This document shows, one piece after another, positions 42,236 through 51,166 of a DNA stretch of 64,000 bases (the first letter of the stretch is position 1; every line of letters starts with the position of its first letter). The position numbers and the translations under genes are program-made. Source of the DNA: an uncultured Lentisphaeria bacterium (lineage in GTDB: Bacteria; Verrucomicrobiota; Lentisphaeria; Victivallales; UBA1829); assembly GCA_949282305.1 (NCBI GenBank), contig CASDPB010000036.1, positions 130,425 to 194,424 of the forward strand, in the 5' to 3' direction. The notes below the pieces were generated by a model. It searched no databases and was not told where the DNA came from. It saw only the letters and a program-made list of their open reading frames with translations.

Positions 42236-43291
42236 TCAGAGCAGTGCGGCGACCGCTTCTTCAATCGTCTTCACATTCAGTTTCGCCTCTGTTGCGAGTG
42301 CGTGTCTGGTGTAAGGCGATGCCGTAATCAGCCGGTCGTTCTTCGCATCGTCACAGCGGGAGGCGATTCTTTCCGCCAGAAGTTTCACGAGACACGGATC
42401 AAGTTCCGGCAGGACGCAGGCGCCTTCTCCCGCGGAGTAGGATTCCTCGTTGTTCGTGCCGAAAGGCCTGAGCGTGAATCCGCATTTTTCGAGGACTTCG
42501 CGCGGAGCCGCGACATTGCCGTTGTAGTTCTTGAGGAAGTCGCTTTCAAGGTAATAGACTTCGGCTGTTTTTTTCGCCGGTTTCCTGAGTTTCAGCTTAC
42601 CGAGTTTTTCCGCGATGAATTCGGATGTGTGCATGACTTTGCATTTGAGTTTGACGCCGAGCGCCGGGAAGTCGTTTTTCACCGCATCGTAGGCGGCGGG
42701 ATTGCTCACGACCAGAACTTTTGCGCCGGATGCCGTGACGGCTTTTGCGAATGCCGCCGCCGCTTTCTTCGCCTCCGCCTCGAAACCGAGAGTCTTCAGC
42801 GCCTTGCCGAGACATCCGCCGGAGATCGTCATGAACGGAACCTTTGCCGCGTCCGCAATCTTTTTGAACGCGGCGGAAATTTCCGGCTGTTTCACGGTGT
42901 ATTTGTCCGTGAAGTAGAGTGTGTCCGCCTTTTTCCCGGCGACCTTGAACACTGCGCCTTTTGCCAGTTCTTTTGCGAGCGCTTTGACCTTTTCCGGCGC
43001 GGCTCCGGCTTCGACGATGTCGCGGCGCGCCGCAAGGACGAGTCCGTTTTCGTCGTAATGGCTGACGCAGTGGAAGCGGCAGCAGGCGCTGAGGTCGGAC
43101 TTGTACATGGTGCTGACGACTGCCTCGCTCCTGAGGAAATCGGGATTCATCGAGACTTTGTCAAGCAGCAGGGCGCGCCCGCGCGGTGTGTCGGATTCGC
43201 TGAACGTGACGTTGCCGACGGCGGAAAGATGGCGGCACATGAAGCAGAAGCGGCACGCCTTCATGGCATCTTCAAATTCTTTGATATACAT
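42236..43291 (-). CDS. Iron-sulfur oxidoreductase subunit (GlcF/LldE-like), atypical cysteines
   Basis: A 351-residue protein placed directly after an FAD oxidase gene, as GlcF follows GlcD. It has an N-terminal cysteine cluster CRFCFMCRH (Cys13, 16, 19) but the usual fourth cysteine before proline is missing, and a second cluster CCRFHC at about residue 70. The C-terminal part lacks the double CCG motifs of GlcF, with only isolated cysteines. It probably passes electrons from the flavin subunit to the quinone pool. Many Lys/Ala stretches suggest sequence drift, so the number of clusters is uncertain. Confidence 0.75.
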   Translation of the reverse strand: MYIKEFEDAMKACRFCFMCRHLSAVGNVTFSESDTPRGRALLLDKVSMNPDFLRSEAVVSTMYKSDLSACCRFHCVSHYDENGLVLAARRDIVEAGAAPEKVKALAKELAKGAVFKVAGKKADTLYFTDKYTVKQPEISAAFKKIADAAKVPFMTISGGCLGKALKTLGFEAEAKKAAAAFAKAVTASGAKVLVVSNPAAYDAVKNDFPALGVKLKCKVMHTSEFIAEKLGKLKLRKPAKKTAEVYYLESDFLKNYNGNVAAPREVLEKCGFTLRPFGTNNEESYSAGEGACVLPELDPCLVKLLAERIASRCDDAKNDRLITASPYTRHALATEAKLNVKTIEEAVAALL

Positions 43292-43324
43292 GGAATATTC
43301 TCCTTGAACTTAAATGTTGTTGAC

Positions 43325-44770
43325 TCAGAAGCCGAAGCCCATTTTGCCGGGATTCATGATGTTGTTCGGGTCGAGCTCCTTTTTGAGCTTGTCGAGGATG
43401 AGCGGCTTCGCGGGACCGTAGAGCTCCTTCATGAGACGGCCGAGCTTGAGTCCGACTCCGTGGTGTTCGTTGATGACTCCGCCGTTGGCGATGGCGGCGC
43501 GGATCGCGAGGTCCCAGACTCTGTTGTAGAGAGCGGCGGCTTCTCCCGGGTCGGCGGGCGCCTGTTCAAAGATGAAGCGGGCGTAGAGCATGCAGCCCCA
43601 CTCATACCAGTGGGAGAAATGCCCGATGAAACGCGCCTCCGGGAAGTTTTCGTTGACGACTTTCTTCATCGCCCGGTAGACGTTCTTGATGTCGCTGAAT
43701 GTTGCGACTGTATCGAGGGTTCCGAACGCCTGCGGCATGTGGAACATGTAGGGCGGATAGAAGAACTTGTATTTGTTTTCCCACCACATGTCCCCGCCCT
43801 TGCTGCCGAGATCCTTGACGTCGTATTTCTTCATGATCTTCATCGCCTCCTCCATTTCGAGGTCGACGATCTTTTCATAGCCGTCGAAGCCGAATACGAG
43901 ATAGGAACCGCTGATGTCGTCGAGCCCGAACACGCGCTTGACGTGATGGCGGGTCTCCTCCTCATCGTAAAGCCGGATCGCGCAGGGACGGAGACGGCTT
44001 CTCATGAGAGAGGCTCCGGCGTCCATGGCGTCGTCGAAGGTCTTGAAAAGATACGCGCGGAACTTGCGTGCTTCCGGCTGGGGATGAATCTTCATCGTGA
44101 CTTTCGTAATCACGCCGAGCGTTCCTTCGCTGCCGAGGAACATCATCGTGAGGTCGGGTCCGGACGCATGGCGCGGAATCGGGAGCGTGTTGATGATTTC
44201 GCCGGTCGGGAGGACGACTTCCAGAGACATGACCATGTCTTCGATTTTCCCCCATTTCGTGGAGAGCACGCCCGTTCCCCGGTGCGCCAGGAAGCCGCCG
44301 ACTGTTGCACAGGCGATGGAGGCGGGAAGGTGCATGGTTGAGTAGCCCGCCTTGTTGACTTCCCACTCAAGATGGCGCATGATGATGCCGGTTCCGGCTG
44401 TCACGGTCAATGCCGTGGTGTCGATCTTCCAGACTTTGTTGAGTCGCTTGGTATCCAGGTGGATTCCGCCGAGGATCGGGAGCGCGCCGCCCTGCGAACC
44501 GGAGCCGCCGCCCCACGGGACGACCGGAATCTTGTAGGTGTTGGCGATTTTCATGACCTTGGACACCTCTTCGGCTGTGCCGGGATGGACAATGAAATCC
44601 GCCTGCGGATTGGGCATATTGCGGTCGTGCCACATCTCCGGAATCCAGTAGTAATCCACGGAATGGGCGAATCTGTCCGCTTCCCGGACATCGACGTAAG
44701 CGGCTCCGACGGCGTCCGCAAGTTCGCTGCGGATCATCTCGAACATGTAATTGCTGGTTGACGGCAACAT
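43325..44770 (-). CDS. FAD-linked oxidase, GlcD family
   Basis: A 481-residue flavoprotein with an N-terminal FAD-binding PCMH domain (VVPWGGGSGSQGGALPILGG, about 90-115, and ACATVGGFLAHRGTGVLSTKWG) and a C-terminal substrate cap domain (NEHHGVGLKLGRLM near the end). The family oxidises alpha-hydroxy acids such as glycolate or D-lactate, or sugar acids. Here the substrate is likely an intermediate of the inositol-type pathway. It lies 33 bases before the Fe-S gene and 90 bases after the FGGY kinase. Confidence 0.9.
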   Translation of the reverse strand: MLPSTSNYMFEMIRSELADAVGAAYVDVREADRFAHSVDYYWIPEMWHDRNMPNPQADFIVHPGTAEEVSKVMKIANTYKIPVVPWGGGSGSQGGALPILGGIHLDTKRLNKVWKIDTTALTVTAGTGIIMRHLEWEVNKAGYSTMHLPASIACATVGGFLAHRGTGVLSTKWGKIEDMVMSLEVVLPTGEIINTLPIPRHASGPDLTMMFLGSEGTLGVITKVTMKIHPQPEARKFRAYLFKTFDDAMDAGASLMRSRLRPCAIRLYDEEETRHHVKRVFGLDDISGSYLVFGFDGYEKIVDLEMEEAMKIMKKYDVKDLGSKGGDMWWENKYKFFYPPYMFHMPQAFGTLDTVATFSDIKNVYRAMKKVVNENFPEARFIGHFSHWYEWGCMLYARFIFEQAPADPGEAAALYNRVWDLAIRAAIANGGVINEHHGVGLKLGRLMKELYGPAKPLILDKLKKELDPNNIMNPGKMGFGF

Positions 44771-44860
44771 TTTACTGTATCTCCTTTTATTGGTTGAATG
44801 TGATAAATTTGTTTCCCATGGATGCAGTCTCCCCTTGCCCCCCAGAAGAAAAGCGTGCGG

Positions 44861-46378
44861 TTATCTGCGGATTGAACTGTAAACCGGAGCCATTGCGTCG
44901 TGAACGGCTTTGTAGGTTTTGAACAGCTCCCTGTATTTTGCCGCCGCTTCGGGATCGGGCACAAGTTCGCGGTCGATCTTGAGGCAGTGCCTGACTGCGG
45001 AACGGCTGTCCTTGTAGATTCCGACGCCGGTTCCCGCGAGAAGCGCCGCGCCGAACGAGGCGTCGCCGGGCGAGGGAACCGTGAGCGGAAGATTGAAGAT
45101 GTTGCAGACGATTTCACTCCAGATCCTGCTGCGTCCTCCGCCTCCGATGAGAAACAGGCGCTTCACGGGAAGTTTCATTTCTTCGATCAGCCCGTAACAG
45201 TCCAGCAGAGAGTAACCCACTCCCTCCAGAAGCGCCCTTGCGAAGTCTCCTCTGGTGCTTCCCATGCCGATTCCGATGAAACTTCCGCGCAGATTTGAAT
45301 CCCAGTAGGGGGAGCGCTCGCCCTGCAGATACGGGTGGAAGAATACGCCGTTGGAACCGACCGGGGAGGATTCCGCCAGTTTGTCCATCAGATCGAATGC
45401 CTTTTGACCGAGTTCCGCCGCGAGGCGTTTTTCCTTGTCGCAGAAGTTGTCGCGGAACCATCTCTGGCAGACCGCCGCCGCATTGGTTGCGGAAACCGTG
45501 TAATACATTCCCTCGATGATGTGCGAATAGGTGAGGGTGCGTTCATGCGGGATCGCCTTGTCCGTCATGACATTGACATTTCCCGCCGTGGCGAGTTTCA
45601 CGATGCAGTCTCCGGGTTCGACGGCACCCGCGCCGTAGTCTTCGATTGCGGAGTCGGAACTGCCGCATATTACGGGAGTTCCGGCGGGAATCCCTGTGTC
45701 GCGCGCCGCGGATTCCGTGACGCTTCCGACTCTGTCCGCCGGTTTGACGAGCTCCGGCAGAGCGGAGGCTTTAAGTCCCGTCAAGACAACGAGTTCCCGC
45801 GACCACTCCTGATTCCGCATGTCATAAAAGAGAGTTCCCTGCGCCTCGATGTAATCCGTTGCGGATACGCCGGTTACAAGATAGCGGACATAGTCCTTGA
45901 CGAACAGGATGTGTTCCGTCGCCCTGATGACCTCCGGTTCATGCCTGTTGACCCACATGAGCTGCGGAAGCGTCCAGGTCGGAGTCGGCATCTGCCATGC
46001 GGTCGCAAAGATTTGAGCCGCATGATGCTGCTTCAGCCATGCGCACTCCTCGACGCTGCGCTGGTCTGTCCACATGATCGTCCTGCGGAGCGGCTTCATT
46101 TCACCGTCCATCAGAACCGCGTTGTGAGTTGATCCGTCAAAGGCGATAGATGCAATTCGTTTGAAATCAACGCCTTGCTCCCGGAGTCCCTTCAGCGCGC
46201 CGCACATGGCGCGGTACCAGTCGGACGGTTCCTGTTCGGAGAATCCGGGATGCGGATAGTATGTGCGGTATTCCACGGAGGCTTCCCCCAGGAGAACGCC
46301 GTCCGTATCAATCGCCGTGACTTTGCAGCCGCCGGAACCGAAGTCGATGCCAAGCAGTATGTCCTTGCCGCTCATCAC
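44861..46378 (-). CDS. FGGY family carbohydrate kinase (xylulokinase-like)
   Basis: A 505-residue ASKHA kinase. LLGIDFGSGGCKVTAID is the N-terminal phosphate loop, IAFDGSTHNAVLMD and WTDQR line the sugar site, and GGGGRSRIWSEIVCNIF with FGAALLAGTGVGIY forms the C-terminal FGGY signature. It phosphorylates a pentulose, polyol or similar sugar. The ATG overlaps the iolB stop by four bases. Xylulokinase is the closest pattern, but context argues for a substrate in this polyol pathway. Confidence 0.9.
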   Translation of the reverse strand: MMSGKDILLGIDFGSGGCKVTAIDTDGVLLGEASVEYRTYYPHPGFSEQEPSDWYRAMCGALKGLREQGVDFKRIASIAFDGSTHNAVLMDGEMKPLRRTIMWTDQRSVEECAWLKQHHAAQIFATAWQMPTPTWTLPQLMWVNRHEPEVIRATEHILFVKDYVRYLVTGVSATDYIEAQGTLFYDMRNQEWSRELVVLTGLKASALPELVKPADRVGSVTESAARDTGIPAGTPVICGSSDSAIEDYGAGAVEPGDCIVKLATAGNVNVMTDKAIPHERTLTYSHIIEGMYYTVSATNAAAVCQRWFRDNFCDKEKRLAAELGQKAFDLMDKLAESSPVGSNGVFFHPYLQGERSPYWDSNLRGSFIGIGMGSTRGDFARALLEGVGYSLLDCYGLIEEMKLPVKRLFLIGGGGRSRIWSEIVCNIFNLPLTVPSPGDASFGAALLAGTGVGIYKDSRSAVRHCLKIDRELVPDPEAAAKYRELFKTYKAVHDAMAPVYSSIRR

Positions 46379-47178
46379 TTTACCCAGGCGTGTTTGGGAT
46401 CTTTGCTGGAGATCAGGCCGCGGTTGTTGGCGCCGGTCATAGTCCAGAGATAATACATGTCATAGCCCGGAGCCGTCGCTAGCGGGTGATAGCCTTCCGC
46501 GATGGCGACCGTGTCGTTTTCCTCAATCGTGTAGATTTCGTCGATGCGTCTGTCTGCGGTGTAGACCTTCTGGATTCCGAAGCCCTGCCGCGGATTGAAG
46601 CGGTAGAAATAGGTCTCCTCCATGTCGATCTCTTCCGGCGGATTGTCGATGTCGTGACGGTGGGGCGGGTAGCCGGACCAGTTGCCGGAGGGAACCATGC
46701 CTTCGCCGATGTAGAAATGCTCGGAGTCGAATTTCTCATCCAGCATGATTGTCGCTTTGCGCGTGAAGTTGTCTCGTCCGAGCGTGAGCTCTTTTGTCTC
46801 TTCCGGAGTGATGACGGTCGGTTTCGCGGTCTGGCGCGTGGCGGGGGATTCATTGACCGCGAGATCCATGTAATCCGTCAGTGCCGTGACCGTATATTCC
46901 GTATGCCACGGGAGATAGACCGTGTAGGGTTTGCCGGAGAACACGTCTTTGCGTCCGCCGACTTCCGCGAAATCAAAGTCCCTGCCTTTGACGGAACATT
47001 TGCCGCCGAGGATGACCAGCGCAACTTCATTTTCGCCGGTGTCCGCCGTGCAGGTTTCTCCTTTTCTGAGCGCAAGGATGCCGAACGAGGTGAGCTTCAT
47101 CCCGAGTGTGTGATTCCTGAATACCGGATTGTATCCGCTTTTCAGTTCCGTGCCGAGTCTGACGAGCAGTTTTTCCAT
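46375..47178 (-). CDS. iolB: 5-deoxy-glucuronate isomerase (IolB)
   Basis: A 267-residue KduI/IolB-family cupin of normal length. SGYPPHRHDIDNPPEEIDMEETYFYRF carries the metal-binding histidines and glutamate, followed by GYHPLATAPGYDMYYLW, the IolB signature. It converts 5-deoxy-D-glucuronate to 5-dehydro-2-deoxy-D-gluconate in myo-inositol breakdown. GGAGGCTCC precedes the start. It lies 33 bases after the PfkB gene and overlaps the FGGY kinase. Confidence 0.95.
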   Translation of the reverse strand: MEKLLVRLGTELKSGYNPVFRNHTLGMKLTSFGILALRKGETCTADTGENEVALVILGGKCSVKGRDFDFAEVGGRKDVFSGKPYTVYLPWHTEYTVTALTDYMDLAVNESPATRQTAKPTVITPEETKELTLGRDNFTRKATIMLDEKFDSEHFYIGEGMVPSGNWSGYPPHRHDIDNPPEEIDMEETYFYRFNPRQGFGIQKVYTADRRIDEIYTIEENDTVAIAEGYHPLATAPGYDMYYLWTMTGANNRGLISSKDPKHAWVK

Positions 47179-47211
47179 TTGGGAGCCTCCGTGTTTTATT
47201 TGCAGAATAAG

Positions 47212-48120
47212 TTAATGTTGCTTCAGGAATGCTTCGACTTCGGCGATGGTCGGGATACCGGCACGTCCGCCGAGCTTGCCGCATTTGATTCCGGATACCG
47301 CCGACGCGAAGCGCATACATTCATACAAGTCCTTGCAGGTGATGTACTTGACTCCGAATGCCGCGTGGAAGACGTCGCCGGCGCCGGTGGTGTCGATCAC
47401 CGGGCAGTCGTCGAAAATCGGGCAGGTGATGATTTTTCCTGTTTCCCTGTCATAGCACATGGAGCCGCGGCAGCCCATTGTGATGCCCGTGACCTTCGCG
47501 CCGATTTTCACGAGTTCCATCAATTGCTTTTCGTATCCTTCGATTCCGGTAAGCTGCTTCGCGAAGAACTCGGATGTGATGAGAATGTCGGTGTGTTTCA
47601 GGATCTCCTCCACGCCCGGACGCAGAGTCCCCGCGTCGATATTGACGATTACGCCGTGTTTCTGCGCCATTTTTGCGGCGGTCAGCGCGGCTTTGGTCTG
47701 GTGTCCGTCGAGATGCAGGATCTTCGCCCTGGAAATAAGAGATTCCGGCACCTCGTCGTCAGTCAGTTCGGCGCCGTTGCCGCGATACCATACGATACTG
47801 CGTTTGCCGGAGTTGTCGATCCAGCAGTATGCCGTGGAGGTCGTGCATCCCTTGCGAATCCGGAATGCTTCGGTGGATACGTTTTCCGCGTTGAGGTCTT
47901 TCACGATTGTCTGACCGGATTCATCGTCGCCCGCCACACCGATGAATGCAGTCTTCATTCCGAGCCTTGCGGCGGTGACAGCCGCGGTTGCGGCGGGGCC
48001 TCCTCCTTGCGTGAGATGTTCCAGCGCTTCGGTTTTGTGGTCAAGTGGAATTTCAGAGACGCGGCAGAGGTGGTCGTTGCTGCAGTAGCCGAGTCCGATG
48101 AATTCAATGTCACTGCTCAT
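47212..48120 (-). CDS. PfkB family sugar kinase (IolC-position kinase)
   Basis: A 302-residue ribokinase-type protein: GLGYCSNDHLCRVSEIP at the N-terminus, LTQGGGPAATAAVTAARLG as sugar-binding glycine motif, and DTTGAGDVFHAAFGV with the catalytic Asp. In inositol breakdown the equivalent kinase is IolC, which phosphorylates 5-dehydro-2-deoxy-gluconate. The sequence has only the general PfkB pattern, so the role comes from its neighbour iolB. It is the first gene of the leftward operon and has a perfect promoter at 48162-48189. Confidence 0.9.
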   Translation of the reverse strand: MSSDIEFIGLGYCSNDHLCRVSEIPLDHKTEALEHLTQGGGPAATAAVTAARLGMKTAFIGVAGDDESGQTIVKDLNAENVSTEAFRIRKGCTTSTAYCWIDNSGKRSIVWYRGNGAELTDDEVPESLISRAKILHLDGHQTKAALTAAKMAQKHGVIVNIDAGTLRPGVEEILKHTDILITSEFFAKQLTGIEGYEKQLMELVKIGAKVTGITMGCRGSMCYDRETGKIITCPIFDDCPVIDTTGAGDVFHAAFGVKYITCKDLYECMRFASAVSGIKCGKLGGRAGIPTIAEVEAFLKQH

Positions 48121-48161
48121 GAAAGACTCCTTTCGTGGTCTTTTCTGTTGTTCTGTAGCTT

Positions 48162-48189
48162 ATTATACAATGGAAAAATACTTTGTCAA
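48162..48189 (-). promoter_or_regulatory. Consensus promoter of the inositol-type operon
   Basis: Leftward TTGACA (48189-48184), a 16-base spacer and TATAAT (48167-48162); both hexamers are perfect. A strong promoter of this kind usually needs a repressor. Confidence 0.75.
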
Positions 48190-48220
48190 TGGATGAATGA
48201 AAGTTTTTTGAGAAAAATAT

Positions 48221-48260
48221 GATTATAAAATGATAAATATCATGATAATGTTTTGATAAT
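48221..48260. promoter_or_regulatory. TGATAA-rich operator-like region
   Basis: Holds the inverted repeat ATGATA-AA-TATCAT (48230-48243) and two further TGATAA copies (48243-48259), directly upstream of the strong promoter of the leftward operon. It is a candidate site for an unidentified regulator; no regulator gene is adjacent. The rest of 48260-48610 shows no gene. Confidence 0.45.
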
Positions 48261-48616
48261 TTTACAAGACCTGATGACTTTTTCCGGAAGAGGCATTCTT
48301 CGTGGGGATACTGCAAATCTGCGGGGCAGGGGCATGTCGTTTTTCGCCGGCGCCGATCCTGCGGTGCCGGAATCCGGAAACAGGATCTGCCAGGCAGTCT
48401 TCACAAATCATGAACCGGAGAATCTCTTTTCCCGCCGGGAAGCGCAGACTGCGGTTCATGGAGAGGCGGCAATCATTTTCAATGACTGCGTGAAATAATA
48501 CAAGAAGATAAGTTTTTTGTGACGGAAGATATTCTTTTTCACTGCAAAGAGGCTTCAGTTTTGTTTTTATATGAGAAAAGCATATAACTTTTTGTCTGAA
48601 AAACATAGTTCTCCGT

Positions 48617-48645
48617 TTGGCTTTTCTTCCGGAGTGCTGTATTGT
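48617..48645 (+). promoter_or_regulatory. Promoter for the Gfo/Idh/MocA gene
   Basis: TTGGCT (48617-48622), 17 bases and TATTGT (48640-48645), fifty bases before the start codon. Confidence 0.4.
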
Positions 48646-48694
48646 TAGGGAATGACATGTTCAACCTGAAACTGAAGAAAATAGGAGTTTTGTC

Positions 48695-49867
48695 ATGGAT
48701 AAGGTGAAATTCGGTGTGATCGGTATCGGCAACATGGGCAGCGCGCATGTCGTCAATATCAGCAACCTGAAAAACTGCGCGCTGACGGCTGTCTGCGATA
48801 TTGACCCCGAAGCGTTCAACCGCATTGATGAGGGAATCCGTTCCGGGCTGCAGCTGTTCACGGACCCGGAGAAATTTCTGAAAGAGGCGGACATCGACGC
48901 CGTTGTGATTTCCGTTCCCCATTATTCCCATCCTGATCTCGCGATTCTTGCGATGCGGCAGGGCAGGCATATCATCGTGGAAAAACCGATCGCCGTCCAC
49001 AAGGCGGAGGCGGAACGCATGATCGCGGAGGCGAAGAAATATCCGGAACTCAGGAAATCCGCGATGTTCAATCAGCGCACGGTTCCCGCGCACAGGAAGA
49101 TCAAGCAGATGATTGATTCCGGCGAGCTCGGGAAGATCATGCGTGTGAACTGGATCATTACAGACTGGTTCCGTTCTCAGTGCTATTATGATTCCGGCGA
49201 CTGGCGTGCGAGCTGGCGCGGCGAGGGCGGCGGCGTTCTCCTGAACCAGTGCCCGCATCAGCTTGACCTGATGCAGTGGTTCTTCGGCATGCCGTGCAAG
49301 GTGCGCGCAACGGCGAAGTTCGGAAAGTATCATGATATCGAGGTGGAAGACGAAGTCAATGCCTATCTCGAATATGCGGACGGCAAGACCGGAAACTTCA
49401 TTGCCTCCACAGGCGAAATCCCCGGCACGAACCGTCTGGAGATCATGGCGGAACGCGGGCGTCTGGTTTACGAGGGCGGCAGGCTGGAATTCAAACGCAA
49501 TGAGGTCGAAACAACCGAATTCAACAGGACGACCGATAAAAAGTTCGGGCTTCCGGATATCTGGCGGTGTGAGATTCCCGTCGCCGCGCCCAGCCCCACA
49601 CCGCATAAGGATATTGTGGAAAACGTCGCCGAAGCGATTCTTCACGGAACGCCGCTTCTTGCTCCGATGGAGGAGGGAATCAATGCGCTGGAACTCGGCA
49701 ACGCGATGCTGCTTTCCGGATGGAAGGAAGAGACCGTGAATCTGCCGATTGATTCCGCCGAGTATGCGGCACGGCTTGAAAAGCTGATTGCGACGTCCCG
49801 CTATCAGAAGAAAGCGGTGAAAAATTCCGGTAATGCGGAGGGGTTCGGCTCTTCCTTCGGAAGCTGA
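48695..49867 (+). CDS. Gfo/Idh/MocA oxidoreductase (inositol-dehydrogenase-like)
   Basis: A 390-residue NAD(P)-dependent dehydrogenase. FGVIGIGNMGSAHVVNI is the Rossmann motif, HIIVEKPIAVHKAEAER holds the conserved EKP, and GGGVLLNQCPHQLDLMQW holds the catalytic Asp/His pair of the family. Members include inositol 2-dehydrogenase (IolG) and many sugar dehydrogenases. Being divergent from the iolB operon, an IolG-type first step is plausible. A bidirectional terminator follows at 49915. Confidence 0.92.
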   Translation: MDKVKFGVIGIGNMGSAHVVNISNLKNCALTAVCDIDPEAFNRIDEGIRSGLQLFTDPEKFLKEADIDAVVISVPHYSHPDLAILAMRQGRHIIVEKPIAVHKAEAERMIAEAKKYPELRKSAMFNQRTVPAHRKIKQMIDSGELGKIMRVNWIITDWFRSQCYYDSGDWRASWRGEGGGVLLNQCPHQLDLMQWFFGMPCKVRATAKFGKYHDIEVEDEVNAYLEYADGKTGNFIASTGEIPGTNRLEIMAERGRLVYEGGRLEFKRNEVETTEFNRTTDKKFGLPDIWRCEIPVAAPSPTPHKDIVENVAEAILHGTPLLAPMEEGINALELGNAMLLSGWKEETVNLPIDSAEYAARLEKLIATSRYQKKAVKNSGNAEGFGSSFGS

Positions 49868-49914
49868 ATTTCCGAAGGCGGTTTTCGGAGGAAATCTCCC
49901 GAAGCATGAAAATG

Positions 49915-49942
49915 AAAAGCCCGGCTGAATGCCGGGCTTTTT
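49915..49942. terminator. Bidirectional rho-independent terminator
   Basis: AAAAGCCCGGC-TGAAT-GCCGGGCTTTTT, a perfect stem with T-runs on both strands, between convergent genes ending at 49867 and 49961. Confidence 0.9.
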
Positions 49943-49960
49943 CGTATCCGGGGATGCCGG

Positions 49961-51166
49961 TCAGTCTTCCGTCGGGAGCGCCGCAGCGGTTGCAGGAGCC
50001 GTTTCCGGAACTGCTTCCCGCGGGGCGTCCTTCTGATATACGTTATAGTCGTCGCCGAACTGTTTCGCAAACTCCATGGCGAAATACTGATAGAGAACCA
50101 GAAGTGGAAGGAATACGACCGCCCACAGATAGGGCAGCCAGAGAATTGCGACCCACAGACAGCAGAGGCAGCATGTGACGATGAAAAGCAAAATCAGGCA
50201 GATGCAGGTTGCGACCGTCGCAAAGTACACGAAAATGTAATATTTCAGAATCGGCCAGATGTTGGCGGCAACCAGCGCGAATACCTGCTTGAAAGCCGGC
50301 CATGCCGTGATTTGCCTGCGGAACATGAGAAGCGTTCCGAATTCCTTGAACGTCCCCAGAACGAAAATGAACGGGATTGCAATGCAGAATGTCAGAAGCA
50401 GGGAGAAGATGGCGGGCGCCGGAGCAATCGGTGCGTCTGGCGCCGCAATCCATGCTTTGGTTATGGGGTGCAGAAGAAAATAGAACGCCGGGCAGAAGAG
50501 GAGGACGAAGAGAAGCGAGAGAATGCCGACTGTGACACTATACTTGAAGAGAGAATTTCCGGTGACGCGGCTTTCGCGCCATTTCTCCCTGAGCGAAAAC
50601 TGCTGCGTATCGTCCGCCAGTGCGCTGATGAACATCATCCGTCCGCGGGATGTGATCCAGACGATGACAAGGATGAGTGCCAGGCTGAGCAGGAAGAGCG
50701 GGACGCCGATGATGAAAAGCAGCAGACGGAAAGTTAACGTCTGCTTGTCCTCTTTTCCGGAAAACCGGAGTTTCCCGTCTTTTGTGGAGGAGATGTTTAC
50801 GGACAGCGGAGGATTTTCGTTCTGCGCGGGTGCCGTGACTTCCGTTTTTCCTTTTTCAACTTTTACGGAAACGCGTTCCGCCTCTTTTTCATCTTCAGCC
50901 GTGACCTTTTCATAGGTGACATTGCCGTCCGCCGTATTCAGGACGGGAGCATCCAGGAATACTCGCTCTTCCCCGATGAATGCGTTGAGGAACGGTTCCA
51001 GGTCATTAACAGGAATATGGATATTGGTGGAAAACTGTCCCAGACACGCCAGCCACGCAATGAACGCCAGTTTCAGGTAAAACCCGAGATTGAACGGTTT
51101 GAAGAGCTTTTTTATCGTCAAATCAATTGCATTGCCGAATGGTTCGAACACTCTGAAAATCCTCAT
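49961..51166 (-). CDS. Unknown polytopic membrane protein
   Basis: A 401-residue protein. A helix near residues 25-45 is followed by a periplasmic-like charged region (about 50-135), then some six to seven hydrophobic segments (RLLLFIIGVPLFLLSLALILVIVW onward), and an Ala/Pro/Glu-rich tail. One loop (RGRMMFISALADDTQQFSLREKWRE) recalls DUF4013-like proteins of planctomycetes and their relatives. The start at 51166 fits a family-like MRIFRVFEPF beginning, with AAGGA upstream. No function can be given. Confidence 0.7.
   Translation of the reverse strand: MRIFRVFEPFGNAIDLTIKKLFKPFNLGFYLKLAFIAWLACLGQFSTNIHIPVNDLEPFLNAFIGEERVFLDAPVLNTADGNVTYEKVTAEDEKEAERVSVKVEKGKTEVTAPAQNENPPLSVNISSTKDGKLRFSGKEDKQTLTFRLLLFIIGVPLFLLSLALILVIVWITSRGRMMFISALADDTQQFSLREKWRESRVTGNSLFKYSVTVGILSLLFVLLFCPAFYFLLHPITKAWIAAPDAPIAPAPAIFSLLLTFCIAIPFIFVLGTFKEFGTLLMFRRQITAWPAFKQVFALVAANIWPILKYYIFVYFATVATCICLILLFIVTCCLCCLWVAILWLPYLWAVVFLPLLVLYQYFAMEFAKQFGDDYNVYQKDAPREAVPETAPATAAALPTED

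Noticed and set aside
42302-44341. Long plus-strand open frame opposite the Fe-S and FAD oxidase genes
   Set aside because: It spans two clear genes in the opposite direction and the junction between them, with no motif or ribosome site.
48253-48606. Short open frames between the divergent inositol-locus genes
   Set aside because: No ribosome site or recognisable protein features; the region fits a long control region.
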